Assembly (NCBI GenBank): GCA_001430745.1
Contig: KQ481983.1
Location: 2,942,875 to 2,974,315 of the forward strand
Direction of reading: 5' to 3'
Source: Auxenochlorella pyrenoidosa
Lineage: Eukaryota > Chlorophyta > Trebouxiophyceae > Chlorellales > Chlorellaceae
Length of the DNA stretch: 31,441 nucleotides
Part shown: positions 10,170 to 20,394 of the stretch, piece by piece
Layout of the letters: each line of letters begins with the position of its first letter
Numbering within the stretch: the stretch's first letter is position 1
Notes under the pieces: model-generated
Seen by the model: the letters and a program-made list of their open reading frames with translations, nothing else
What the model was told of the DNA's origin: nothing
The model's database searches: none
Position numbers and translations under genes: made by a program

Positions 10170-13100
10170 TCACAGCATTGGCAGGCAGGGTGTGGCTGCT
10201 GCCAGCAGAGAGTGCAGCTGGCTCACGAGGGCTGCGTGCAGGGGGAGGTGCGCATCTGCTGGTGTCGCCTGGCCGCCGCCCGCAACAGAGTGCAGACAGG
10301 CGCCCTGAAAGGCGGCATGCAGCCACGCCAGCTCGTGCAGCTCGCCCGCCAGGCTGCACAGGCTGCCCTCTGCGCTGCGCTGCGGCTGCTGCTCATGTGA
10401 CTGCCGGTCCCCCTGGTGCAGCTGCTCTGCCGACTGCTGTCCAGGCGCTGCAGCCTCTTCGGTGCAGCAGCGGCATACAAGGGCCACCTGCAGCGAGCGC
10501 ACCACGTCGTGCTCCCGCGGCAGCAGGCTGCTGGTGCCGTCTGCAGGCGGCAGCCACAGGATACGGGCTTGCAACTCGCCCTGGCCATCGTTGCTACGCT
10601 CCAGCAGCAGCTTGCAGCCCGACGGTGGATCAGGGCCAGCAAACCTGAGCAGGTTGGGCGTGGAGGGGGCAGCACGTAGTCAGAGGCCCGCCATTTCATG
10701 CACACGCCCGCCATTTCATGCACACAAGCACTGCAATCACACTTGCGGGCCAGCGGTCCTTTGGGCTTGCTGGCACAACGATGGGGATCTCCCTGCACTT
10801 CTGTGCTCACCGCGCGGGAGGGTGGGCATGCAGATCCAGGACAGCAAGCTCCGCTCCAGCTGCCATCCCGTGCACTGTGGACGAGTTGCCGCCCACCAGC
10901 TGCCGCCACGCCTCCTGCTCGGCCTGCTGCATGTCCGTGGCAGCTATGGCCAGGCTGTCCAGCAGGCCAGGAGGGCTGCTGGCTGCCTGCAGCATGCCCA
11001 GCAGCTCCTGGCAGCGCTCCAGCACCAGCTGGCACACCCTGCTGGCAGCTCTGCTGGCCGCTGTGCCCATCCCTGGTGCAGCGGCATGAAGGCTGTCCGT
11101 GCTGCTGCCGCCCAGGCCAAGCCCCCTCCCTGCCATCTGGGCTGCTGAGGTGTCCAGCAGCTCCGCATGCAGCAGCTCCCCGCAGCTGTCTGCCACCGCC
11201 AGTGGCAGGAACGGGCAGCCAGGTGGCGGCGCCTGGTAGAAGCAGTGCAGCGTGCGCCGTGGCAGGGCTGGCTCGCTGTCCCTGCTCACCCCCACCACCA
11301 GGCTGCTGACAGCTTGCTGCTGCAGCTGCGGGCACTCATGCCCTGCCCGCTGCGGCTCAGCAACATCCATGCACTCGCCATCCTCCTGCTGCTCCGCTGC
11401 CGGGCCGGGCAGCGGTGCCGGCAGCGGCGGTGAAGGCGCAGCCCCTGCCTCCTGCTGCGGCCGCCCCTGCTGCTGCTGCTGCGCTGCCTGCACTTGCTGC
11501 TGGCCTGGCTGCTGCTGGCCCCCTGTGGCCGAGCCCACAGCCGCAGAGGCCAGTACCAGCAGCGGCTGCGAGCAGAAGGGCAGTGCTGCTGGCTGGGCCT
11601 CCGGGGTCTGCGACGGGGCCACAGACTGCTCCAGCCGGCAGTTGGTTGGCACGTGCCGCACCTTGCTGTACAGCGCAAAGGCTGTGCAGCGCGCTGCTGT
11701 GCCATCAATGTCGGCAAGCGCCTGGGGCGAGAGCAGCTGCAGGCAGGGAGTGGGCTGGTGGTCATCCAGGCGGGGGCACCGGTGCCAAGCCCTCGCCAGT
11801 CACCCCTGGCATGCAATACCAGGCAGGACTGCCATAAATGCAGCTCTGCAGGAGTCCAATGCCAGGTGCTTGCCTGCAGGACGAGGTTCACGGGACGACT
11901 GCTTGGTGGTCGCTGCACACGCCGCACAGGCAGCTGCCGGAAGTCGCCGTGCTGCTGCTCATGCAGCGCTTGCGCTGCCCCGTGATACTGCTGCTGCTTC
12001 CCCCCTTGCTGCTCTGCTGGCTGCTGCTGCTGCTGCTGCTGCTCTACGCCATCGGGCTCGTCTGGTGGAGGGCTGCCACCCGGGGCGCGGCTGTTGTCTG
12101 CTGCCGGCGTGGCAATGGCTGGCCGGTCCAGCTGCTGCGGCTCGCACGGTGCAAGCTGGAACGAGCTGCCAGCGAGGTCGAAACCGCTTCCGGTATGCGG
12201 CAACAGGCAGGGGCCAGCGCCCTCGCCTGCGGCGGCGCCCAAAGGGGTGCAGGGCGCCAGGCAGCAGGCTGCCTCGAGCAGCGCTGCCACCTGGTCCGCA
12301 GGCGCCTCCAGCGGGCAGGCAAGGTAGACGAGCACAGCAGGCTCGCCGCTGTCCTCCAGGCTGCTGCCCTGCATCTGCTCCAGCTCTGGCGGCGGGTCAA
12401 GCAGCAGCTGGCGCTGCAGCTGCTGGCAGGCGGCACGCAGGCCAGCCAGGTAGGCAGCCGCGTCCGCGCCCTGCGGGCCCCCGCCCTCACAGCTGGGCAG
12501 GGCAAATGCCTGCACAGCTTCGCCGCTGGCGGGGACGTGCACGCCCAGGTTGCAGGTTTCGTACACAGACCCCACATCCTGTACCGGGGTGGGTCGGGGT
12601 GGGGTTGAAGATCAGCAACTTGCGAGCGCATGGGGCAGCAATGGACATGGCAGCGGTGCACGGGTGCAGCCAACGGCGGGGCCAGCACAGGAGTATGGAC
12701 GGGGACATGCAGCATTGACCATCCGATTGCGCCGCCTGGTGAGACCGCCACTACATAGGCAGCCTGCATGGCTCAGCAGCTCTCGTCCAGCAGCGGCTCA
12801 TGTGCGCTCTGCCGACGCAGCCGGGGCACCACAATCCTGCACCCCTCACCTTGACCAGCTGCTCGGCTGCTGCCTGCAGCGGCTGCGGGCACAGCAGGTA
12901 GTGCAGCAGCGCCTTGGGCCCAGCAAACGGGGCCAGCGGGGTGGCCTGCCAGAGCGGCAGCACTCCGGCCGCCACTTCTAGCCAGTCATCCTGCACGGAA
13001 GGCATGGAGGGCTGGCAAAACGCTGGCAGCCAGGCCATGCAGGCTTGTCTCTCAGCAGCTGTCGCCGCAGCCGCTCCGGCGCCAGCGTGCGCAGCCAAGC

Positions 13101-13667
13101 CATGTTTTCGTGTGTTCTCACCTCAAAGCCGACTAGCACGTTCGGCTGCGGCAGCTGCATGGCACGCAGCGGGCCTGCATCGCCAATGGAAGTGCCAGCT
13201 GCCAGCGCTGCTGCCTGCTGCTGCGCTGACAGGGGTGGGTGCAGCAGTGAGAGCGAGGGCAGCATGCGATTCCACCAGGATGTGGGCAGACCGCAGCCTG
13301 GTGCTGCACTCATGCTGCATGGCACCATTGCTGCCGGCCCAGCCGCTGGCCAGCACTGCTGAGTGAGCAAGCTGAGCACTGCAGGGTGTGCCACGCTGCA
13401 GCGCAGCGGAGCCAGCTGCGTGGGATCTGGCGGCGGCACAGGGGCCAAGCAGCCGAGAGCAGGCAGCGCGGCCGGCAGCAGCGCTGCCGCCTCTCGCGCT
13501 CCGCTGCCGCCTGCCTTATGCCGCTTGCGTCCCTGCTGCTTTTTTCCACGTCTGCGTCGCTTCTTCAAGCCCGCTGGCAGGTAGGTGGCGCCTGCCAGGG
13601 GCTCTGCAGGCGCGACAGTGTGGGCAAAGGCCGGGGCAGCGAACGACCACGCCCGCTCCCCTTCCAT
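10170..13667 (-). CDS. MED13: Mediator kinase-module subunit MED13, short form with the C-terminal half only
   Basis: MED13 links the CDK8 kinase module to core Mediator in the nucleus. Exons in transcript order: 13667-13122, 12990-12850, 12578-11874, 11721-10811, 10644-10170, giving 925 residues. Family landmarks are clear: PNVLVGFE joined to DDWLEVAAGVLPLWQATPLA and then LLHYLLCP; VGSVYETCNLGVHVPAS; AFALYSKVR; the PIWI-like LHCFYQAPPPGCPFLPLAVADS with CGELL; and the C-terminal ELHELAWLHAAF. The N-terminus has a basic cluster (KKRRRRGKK, GRKRHK) that could be a nuclear signal. Gln runs lie in loops. Family members are usually about 1400-2200 residues, so the N-terminal region is absent or unrecognised. 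SPC24 starts 402 bases upstream on the other strand, leaving little room for more exons. The open frame runs to 13838 without another ATG. The intron 11722-11873 appears to have a GC donor. Confidence 0.85.
10686..10725. repeat. perfect 20-base tandem duplication in the last MED13 intron
   Basis: The unit GCCCGCCATTTCATGCACAC occurs twice head to tail (10686-10705 and 10706-10725), inside the intron at 10645-10810. Confidence 0.95.
11722..11873 (-). other. probable GC-AG intron in MED13
   Basis: On the minus strand the exon ends CTGCAG and the intron opens GCAAGC. The acceptor CCCCAG precedes GCGCTTGCC. The junction keeps phase 0 and gives VNLVLQ-ALADIDGTAA. A GT donor further downstream (CTG|GTATTG) would also keep phase but adds 19 residues that do not look like the family. 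Confidence 0.6.
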
Positions 13668-14068
13668 GCCGATGTGTTCCTCAGTGCTGGCTTGAATTGA
13701 CAGGGTGCAAGCGGCGAATCCACACTTTGGCCTGCTTTGGATGCACCCGCATTTTTTTGATGACTGGATGCGGCGAGCTTGGGCCCCTGCCCTTTTGCCA
13801 ACCGTGATCGCTGTCAGTTTGCCCACCGATCTGCACACTCCCTGCTCCCCTCGACTGCCCGTGGCTGTCGCTGCCTGCCGGTTCCCTGCTGCTGCTCCAG
13901 GGCCCGACGGCCGGCCAGGCGAGCGCTTAGGAGCATAAGAGACAATATACTCCCAGCGCGCTGCCTTGCGGCCCTGCCGACGGTGCCGACGGTGCCGACG
14001 CCACTCGCGACGCTGTGACGCCTGCCTCGCCTACAACACTTGTTGCAGCCGCTCGCACCAGCGTCGCG
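13668..14068. promoter_or_regulatory. shared upstream region of the divergent MED13 and SPC24 genes
   Basis: The two start codons are 401 bases apart and point away from each other, so both promoters must lie here. The sequence has an AT-rich island, CAATATAC near 13943-13950, and a GCCGACGGT-type 9-base repeat (about 13977-14001) just before SPC24. No motif can be assigned to either gene with confidence. Confidence 0.5.
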
Positions 14069-15186
14069 ATGGCTCAAGAGGTGTTTGGAGAGCACCTTGG
14101 GGTGATCAGCGCGCTGTGCGACAACTATGCGCGCACCGAGGACGCTGCGGCGGTGGCAGGCCTGGTGCGCGCGCAGCATGAGGTGGCAGCGGCATGCACG
14201 GCTCGAGAGGAGCAAGTCGCTGAGGTGATCAGAGGTGAGCAGGAGGCGATCCAGCGGGGGCTCATTCTTTGAGGAGGTGGTGGGTAAGCCAGTGCATACA
14301 GCGCAGGAGCAGTGCCAGCAGCAGGAGGGATCGCAGGTGCTCCAGAATGCCGCCAATGCTGCACACAAATGTGCTGTGATCGTGTGCTTGCCTTGGCTCT
14401 GGATGCCTCATGGCCGACACCAGGTCCCCACACCCCCACCTCCTCCCTGAGAATCGTGCACACATTCACTTGCCTGCGCAACCCTCGGCATGCCTGGCGC
14501 CTCCACTGCAGAGCTGACCGGCAGGGTGCGGCATGCAGAGGAGGCAGCGGCGTACCCGCGGGAGGAGGGCGCGCACGCTGCGCAGGTGGCCGCCATGGCG
14601 TCCACACGGGAAGAGGCGCAGGAGAATGTGGACAGCATGAACCGGCAGCTGCAGGTGAGAGCCATGCAGCAGGTGCACGCTGCAGGTGGTCGTGGCAGTC
14701 GAGGGAGCTGCACTGCAACCTCAAGCTCGCAGCAGGCATGCCGGGGTGCTGAGCCTGGTGGCCTGCGGGCCCACGCCGGCTGCTGCAGGACCTGCAAGCG
14801 CAGCGCGCGCAGCTCAAGGGGCAGGTGGCGGCGCTGCAGGCCAAGGCGGACCACATTGAGGAGATCATCACGCAGGCGGAGCCCCACACGAGGTGCGGGG
14901 GTGTGAGGGGGGCACGGCGCAGCTGGTTGGGCCCCGCTGTGCTCACGCCTGTGCCACCCCCCCCCGCCCGCTGCTCCAACCGGCGCTGTGGGCTCCCCGC
15001 AGGCACCAGCTGAGCCTCTACGCGCATGTGTCCAAGATCACCTGGCAGTTTGACCGCCCCAACCGCGTAGCTGGCACGGTGTCCACCCCCAGCCAGCTGT
15101 GCCCCTTTGACTTTGACCCGGCAGCAATGCCCGACTTTGACATCGTGAACCAGCTGTGGGAGATGATGGGCACCCAGGACGCGTGA
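14069..15186 (+). CDS. SPC24: kinetochore protein SPC24 (NDC80 complex)
   Basis: SPC24 pairs with SPC25 at the centromere end of the NDC80 complex and joins microtubule-binding subunits to the inner kinetochore. Exons: 14069-14234, 14512-14654, 14789-14892, 15003-15186, giving 198 residues, the normal length for the family. Residues about 1-135 are Ala/Glu/Gln-rich and predicted coiled coil (REEAQENVDSMNRQLQ, QRAQLKGQVAALQAKADHIE). The C-terminal globular domain starts at HQLSLYAHVSKITWQFDRP and ends PFDFDPAAMPDFDIVNQLWE, the strand-helix pattern of SPC24 heads. The ATG at 14069 sits in CGCGATGG and is the first in frame after a stop-free leader. Head-to-head with MED13. Confidence 0.87.
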
Positions 15187-15535
15187 CGGGGCAGCCCGCC
15201 AGGAGCCGCGCAGGCCCGGCACGGATGCCTTGCTCACTACCAACCTTCAAGCTCACTGAAATGGGTGACACAAAAGTTTGCACTCCAATTTGTCCTTGCT
15301 CCCTTGTTTTCCACAAGTTTGGGGATGTACAGGGGATGTACATGACGCGTACCTCATTGTTTGATCAGCAAAGCTGAATAGCAAGGGAACGAGGGGCCGA
15401 TCCTGAACAAGAATTTGCAAAAGCAGAGGAGTACAGAGCTGCCCAGCGTGCTGGTGCCGGCAGTAGGAAGGTAGGGGCAACGAGGTGAAGGGCTCCACCA
15501 AGCACGCTGCTAGGCCTACTTGCTTGCGCATACAA
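15187..15535. other. intergenic: convergent 3' ends of SPC24 and the DUF3593-type gene
   Basis: This 349-base stretch lies between two stop codons facing each other, so it should hold both 3' UTRs. A short direct repeat (GGGGATGTACA, about 15321-15341) is the only structure noticed. No TGTAA was found on either strand. Confidence 0.5.
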
Positions 15536-16480
15536 TCACTCGCGTGGCGCTGCTGGTGCCTGCTGCTCCGCTGCTCCGGCGCCCGCTGCTCCGCTGCTGC
15601 CAACCGCTGCGGCTGTGCCCTCTGCTGCTGCTGCTGCCTTGGCTGCATTGGCGGCCTCTGCCTTGCGGATGGCGTCCCGCAGCCCCAGCACGATGAACAG
15701 GTTTGTCAGGGTGAGAAGGAACTCGGCGCTGCCGTGGAGGAAGTCGACGTTGGCCAGCGCGGTGCCATACACCTTCTTGGCTGCGGCAGAGCAGGAGGCA
15801 AAAGGGGGAGGGCAGGGGGACGTGGGTGGGTGAGGCACCAGCAGACCTGGGCCCCTCAGCTGCCCGAGGCACAGGAGGCCCAGAAATGCAGGAGGGCAGC
15901 GACCCGCCGTCGACTTCAAAACCGTCCAAGCCTTCGCCCCTGCAGGGGCTCACCGAAGATGCCGGCCGGGATGGTGGCAAAGACAAAGGCGAGCAGGAAG
16001 TAGAAGCCGAAGAGAGTGAGCGGCGGCGCCTGCTTGGAGCGGTGCAGGTGGTAGAGGAAGCCGGCATAGGGGATGATGCTGACGGCAAACAAGTTCTGCG
16101 GCAGCGTGTCCCACACCGTCTGCAGAGGAGGGAGGTGGCAGCAGACGCAGCTTGGTGGCGGTCCACTGCAGGTGGTTGCAGCACAGCGCAGCAACAAGCC
16201 GCTGAGACACGGCACATGAACAGGGCAGCGAGTTGCGAGCAAGGAACCAGAAATCCCGCGCCTAACAGCTCACGCTCATGTCCATGGACGGGCTCCAAGC
16301 CGTGTCAAAGGGCCACACACGGCACAGCTGCAAGCGCTGGTGCTGGTGCTGGTGTTGGCGTTCCTGCCATAGCCGGCGTGGGGCCGCCAGCGGGCGCCGT
16401 GTCGCCGCCCTACTGCTGCGGCTGCCGAATCCCAGGGCCAGTGGCCCTTGTTGGACAACACACTGGACGGCAGCAGCCAT
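15536..16480 (-). CDS. plastid-targeted membrane protein of cyanobacterial descent (DUF3593-like)
   Basis: A function is not known for this family; related proteins occur in cyanobacteria and plastids. Exons in transcript order: 16480-16274, 16119-15954, 15780-15536, giving 205 residues. The first about 60 residues are rich in Ala, Arg, Ser and Gln with no acids until late, as in a chloroplast transit peptide, and include an HQHQHQHQ run. The mature part starts near TVWDTLPQNLFAVSIIPYAG, then LFGFYFLLAFVFATIPAGIFA, then LANVDFLHGSAEFLLTLTNL and FIVLGLRDAI, giving three hydrophobic segments. The tail is Ala/Gly-rich and poorly conserved in appearance. An in-frame ATG at 16651 would add 57 residues; 16480 is preferred because it starts a typical transit peptide. 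The DUF number is from memory; the plastid membrane call is firmer. Confidence 0.75.
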
Positions 16481-16812
16481 CTGTGCTTTCGAGGCCGCTG
16501 AGAGTGCCAGGCAGAGAGCTCGGGCCCTCTCCAGGCTTAAGGGCTGTGGGGTCGCTGACTGTTGCTGCGATACAAACAGACACTGTAAGAATCGAATACC
16601 TGACCAAGGAGAGCTCAGAGACAAGCAGAGAGAGCCCTGCTGCGCATTCATGCTGCGCCGAGCAGTGGTGCGCAGAACCCCACCCCCGAGCCCTATTACT
16701 GTCTCGGTAATACTCCGATCGGCCCATCTGGCCAGCCCGCCAGCCCCTCTGCGTGCTAGGGTGCGAGACAGCGACCGCCGCTGCGTGTGAGGCGCCTGCG
16801 GGCTCTAACTCG
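16481..16812. promoter_or_regulatory. shared upstream region of the divergent DUF3593-type and OSCP genes
   Basis: The start codons of a predicted plastid protein and a mitochondrial ATP synthase subunit are 332 bases apart, head to head. Both promoters should lie here. No TATA box or known element is clear. The low-GC patch near 16570-16605 is the most promoter-like part. Confidence 0.45.
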
Positions 16813-19800
16813 ATGCTGAGGGGCGCTGCTCAGCGCCTGGCCAAGCGGGCCACGCAGCTGGCTGTGACGGTGAGCGCCTGGGTGGCGGACGATGCCTTCC
16901 TGGGCTGTGGGCTTGGTTTGGGACCCTCCCGACGCTCCAGGGTGTTGGTCAGAGCATGATGGGCCCGTTTCGTCGCCTCGAACCCCACGGTTGGGCCTTG
17001 AGAGCGCTAGAGCAGCGGGGTGGGGCGCCGCGGCGGGTGGAAGAGGGCACAGGCGCACCCAGCCCAGTCGCAAGCTGTGCGAGGGGTTGAGCTTATATCG
17101 TGCAGGACATTATGATCAGCAGCAGGAAGATCTGCAGGATGTTGTCCCGTGACGCAGCCTGGCCGCACATCGGCTCACTGATGCCGGTCTCGCACTGCTC
17201 GTTGCACGCTTGCCTGCGTTGCTGCAGGGCACCCGCGGCCTGGCGCAGGCGGCAGAGAAGGAGGTGAAGCTGCCGCCGCAGCACGGCGTGGCCGGGCGCT
17301 ATGCAGCCGCGCTGTACATGGCGTCGGTGAAGACCGGCTCGCTGGGCAAGGTGGAGGAGGAGCTGAGCCAGGTGTGTGTGGGGTGGGGGGGGGGGGGGGC
17401 GGGGGGGGGCCGCGNNNNNNNNNNNNNNNNNNNNNNNNNNNNNNNNNNNNNNNNNNNNNNNNNNNNNNNNNNNNNNNNNNNNNNNNNNNNNNNNNNNNNN
17501 NNNNNNNNNNNNNNNNNNNNNNNNNNNNNNNNNNNNNNNNNNNNNNNNNNNNNNNNNNNNNNNNNNNNNNNNNNNNNNNNNNNNNNNNNNNNNNNNNNNN
17601 NNNNNNNNNNNNNNNNNNNNNNNNNNNNNNNNNNNNNNNNNNNNNNNNNNNNNNNNNNNNNNNNNNNNNNNNNNNNNNNNNNNNNNNNNNNNNNNNNNNN
17701 NNNNNNNNNNNNNNNNNNNNNNNNNNNNNNNNNNNNNNNNNNNNNNNNNNNNNNNNNNNNNNNNNNNNNNNNNNNNNNNNNNNNNNNNNNNNNNNNNNNN
17801 NNNNNNNNNNNNNNNNNNNNNNNNNNNNNNNNNNNNNNNNNNNNNNNNNNNNNNNNNNNNNNNNNNNNNNNNNNNNNNNNNNNNNNNNNNNNNNNNNNNN
17901 NNNNNNNNNNNNNNNNNNNNNNNNNNNNNNNNNNNNNNNNNNNNNNNNNNNNNNNNNNNNNNNNNNNNNNNNNNNNNNNNNNNNNNNNNNNNNNNNNNNN
18001 NNNNNNNNNNNNNNNNNNNNNNNNNNNNNNNNNNNNNNNNNNNNNNNNNNNNNNNNNNNNNNNNNNNNNNNNNNNNNNNNNNNNNNNNNNNNNNNNNNNN
18101 NNNNNNNNNNNNNNNNNNNNNNNNNNNNNNNNNNNNNNNNNNNNNNNNNNNNNNNNNNNNNNNNNNNNNNNNNNNNNNNNNNNNNNNNNNNNNNNNNNNN
18201 NNNNNNNNNNNNNNNNNNNNNNNNNNNNNNNNNNNNNNNNNNNNNNNNNNNNNNNNNNNNNNNNNNNNNNNNNNNNNNNNNNNNNNNNNNNNNNNNNNNN
18301 NNNNNNNNNNNNNNNNNNNNNNNNNNNNNNNNNNNNNNNNNNNNNNNNNNNNNNNNNNNNNNNNNNNNNNNNNNNNNNNNNNNNNNGGGGGGGCCGGGCC
18401 AGCGCCAGCAGGCAGGCAGCGGCAGCAGGCAGGCAGCGGCAGAAGGTGCTGCGGCGTGCAGCAGTCATCGTCAGCATTGAATAGGAGAGCTGCAGGCAGG
18501 CTGGGCATGCGGAGCAGCCACGCCTGGCGTCATGAGGAGATGGGCGCGATCGGGAGATGACAGGGCAGCTGCGACACGGCGAATCGCAGTCAGCCATTGA
18601 TGCTCAGGCATGCAGGCTTTACAGTGGGGGCCACAGGAAGGACGCAAGACCTGCGCTAGCGTGGCAACAGCGGCGGGGCCCGCACTTGCTGATGCATGGC
18701 GTGCACCTATCCTCCTTGTGTCTGCGTCTGTTCTGGCCTCTGGCCTCGGCAGGCGCGGCAAAGGACGCGTGGTGCTGGCGCCTGCCTCTCGTTCATGTGG
18801 CCCACTCACTGCCCACCGCCGCGGCCCCGTCCCCCGTCCAGGTGGCCTCCCTCATGGCCGAGTCCAAGGACTTCAACAACTTTGTGGCCGACCCCTCGGT
18901 GCCGCGCGAGACCAAGGTGGACGGCCTCAACTCCATCCTCACCAAGATGGGCGCCACCGACGTCACCAAGAACTTTGTTGGTGCGCCGCGGGGCGCTGCC
19001 TGTGCTGCCGGGTGACGGCGTCGCGGCAGCGGGCGCGGCATGCGCCCGCCAGCAATCCTTTCGTTTTCTGTGCTGGCGCACCCCAACCCTGTTGCCCGGC
19101 TCGGCCGCGGTTGCACAGTTGGGACATGAACGGTCGACGCGGCTGCCAACTCCTGCTGCTGCATCAGCGCTGCCCGCCTCCCCCTGCCCCGTGCCTGCAG
19201 GCCTGCTGGCCGACAACAACCGCCTCAGCGAGCTGTCCCGCATCGTTGCCAAGTTTGCGGAGATTGCGGCAGACCAGCGTGGCGAGGTGAGCGGCTGACT
19301 GTGCTCCTCCCCTGCGGCCACGGGTGCAGGCAGCGCCGGCTCGGGTTTGCCGACATTGGCGCTGTTGGAACATGTCGGCTCGAGACCACAGCCGTGCGCG
19401 CTGTCGTGCTGGCTCGCAGGCACCTTGATGGGCGGCCACCATGCCTGGACTTGGCCGATTTGCATGCATCTGCCGCCGCCTCGCTCGTTTTCCTGCAGGT
19501 GAAGGCTGTGGTGACCACTGCAGAGGGGCTGACGCGGGAGGAGTCGGAGGCGATTCAGCGGGGCCTGCAGCCGCTGCTTAAGCCCGGGCAGAAGCTCACA
19601 CTCGAGGAGGAGGTGGGGCCCGGGAGTGGGGAAATGCCTGCCTGCGCTGCGCAGAGGCGGGAGTAGGCAGGCTGCTGATGAAGCATTTGAGCCGTGCACA
19701 GGCCTGGTGGATGCGGTGCCCAACACGCACGCTCCCAGCAGCACATTCTGACACCCGGCTGCTGTCCAACCCCCACCCCACACCTAACCCCCCGGGCAGG

Positions 19801-19913
19801 TGGACCCCTCCATCATTGGCGGCGTCATCCTGGCCATGGGCGACAAGTATGTCGACATGTCCATCCTGGCCCGCGTCAAGCGCCTCCAGCAGATTGTGCG
19901 CGACGCGGTGTGA
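16813..19913 (+). CDS. ATP5: mitochondrial ATP synthase OSCP (delta-type) subunit
   Basis: OSCP sits on top of the F1 head and connects it to the peripheral stalk of mitochondrial ATP synthase. Exons: 16813-16869, 17228-17371, 18842-18980, 19201-19286, 19499-19612, 19800-19913, giving 217 residues. The leader MLRGAAQRLAKRATQ is a good mitochondrial presequence. The N-terminal helical domain contains HGVAGRYAAALYMAS and KVEEELSQ. The C-terminal domain has EVKAVVTTAEGLT, LKPGQKLTLEEEVDPSIIGG and GDKYVDMSILARVKRLQQ, the OSCP/delta signature region. Exon 2 (ending EELSQ, phase 0) continues directly into exon 3 (VASLMAES, phase 0) as in other OSCPs, so the assembly gap between them removes no coding sequence. 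Absence of a plastid-type leader and similarity to mitochondrial OSCP argue against chloroplast atpD. Confidence 0.92.
17415..18386. other. assembly gap (972 N) within an OSCP intron
   Basis: Unresolved bases lie inside the intron 17372-18841. The left edge is a long G run (17381-17410, broken by one T and one C) and the right edge starts with seven Gs, so the gap was probably caused by a G-rich, hard-to-sequence repeat. Open frames running through the Ns are not genes. Confidence 0.98.
18407..18440. repeat. 17-base tandem repeat next to the gap
   Basis: The unit AGCAGGCAGGCAGCGGC is present twice, head to tail, right after the gap. It may be the last copies of a longer array hidden in the Ns. 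Confidence 0.85.
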
Positions 19914-20394
19914 GGACGCCACCGCCGCCGGAACGCCCCGGGGATGGTGTTGGCAGCCCCAGCGCGACCGGTGCAAGGCCCAGGGCGTGGCCACTTAGGC
20001 TGCTGCCCCTGGCTGCCCCTGGCTGCACCACCAGCCGGTCGCAGGCTCGCTGCTGCGTGCGCACCTTGTCCTCACGTACCGTTGTCCTCCTGCATTGTTC
20101 CTCTTGTTTGCTCCCTTTCTGGACAGTCAGCGCTGCTGAGCAGCTCCTGTTCGCCTGCTGAGGATGGTTTTGTCCTTCAGTAAACAAACGCTCCACCAAG
20201 AGTGATGGTTGCTCAGGCAGAGGGCGGCAGCTTGGCATCGAGGGTGGCAGGTGGCAGCAGTCCTGGGGCCTTTTGCTCTGCCACCCTAGGTAAATCGCCT
20301 TCAGTATTCTCTTCTTCTCGTCTGGTGGTAGGCCCTGTGAGGCGCCGAGCTGACTTTCCGCACCCCATCCATCGCTTCTGCACTTGCCGCAGCA
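19914..20394. other. intergenic: OSCP 3' UTR and FAM136A promoter
   Basis: This 481-base stretch lies between two genes on the plus strand. No TGTAA, repeat, RNA gene or credible exon was seen. Confidence 0.5.

Noticed and set aside
11252..12718. A 488-codon open frame on the plus strand
   Set aside because: It is antisense to MED13 exons and has the low-complexity Ala/Arg/Cys composition of a shadow frame.
17093..18597. Several long open frames on both strands between about 17100 and 18600
   Set aside because: They run through 972 unknown bases and exist only because Ns have no stop codons.
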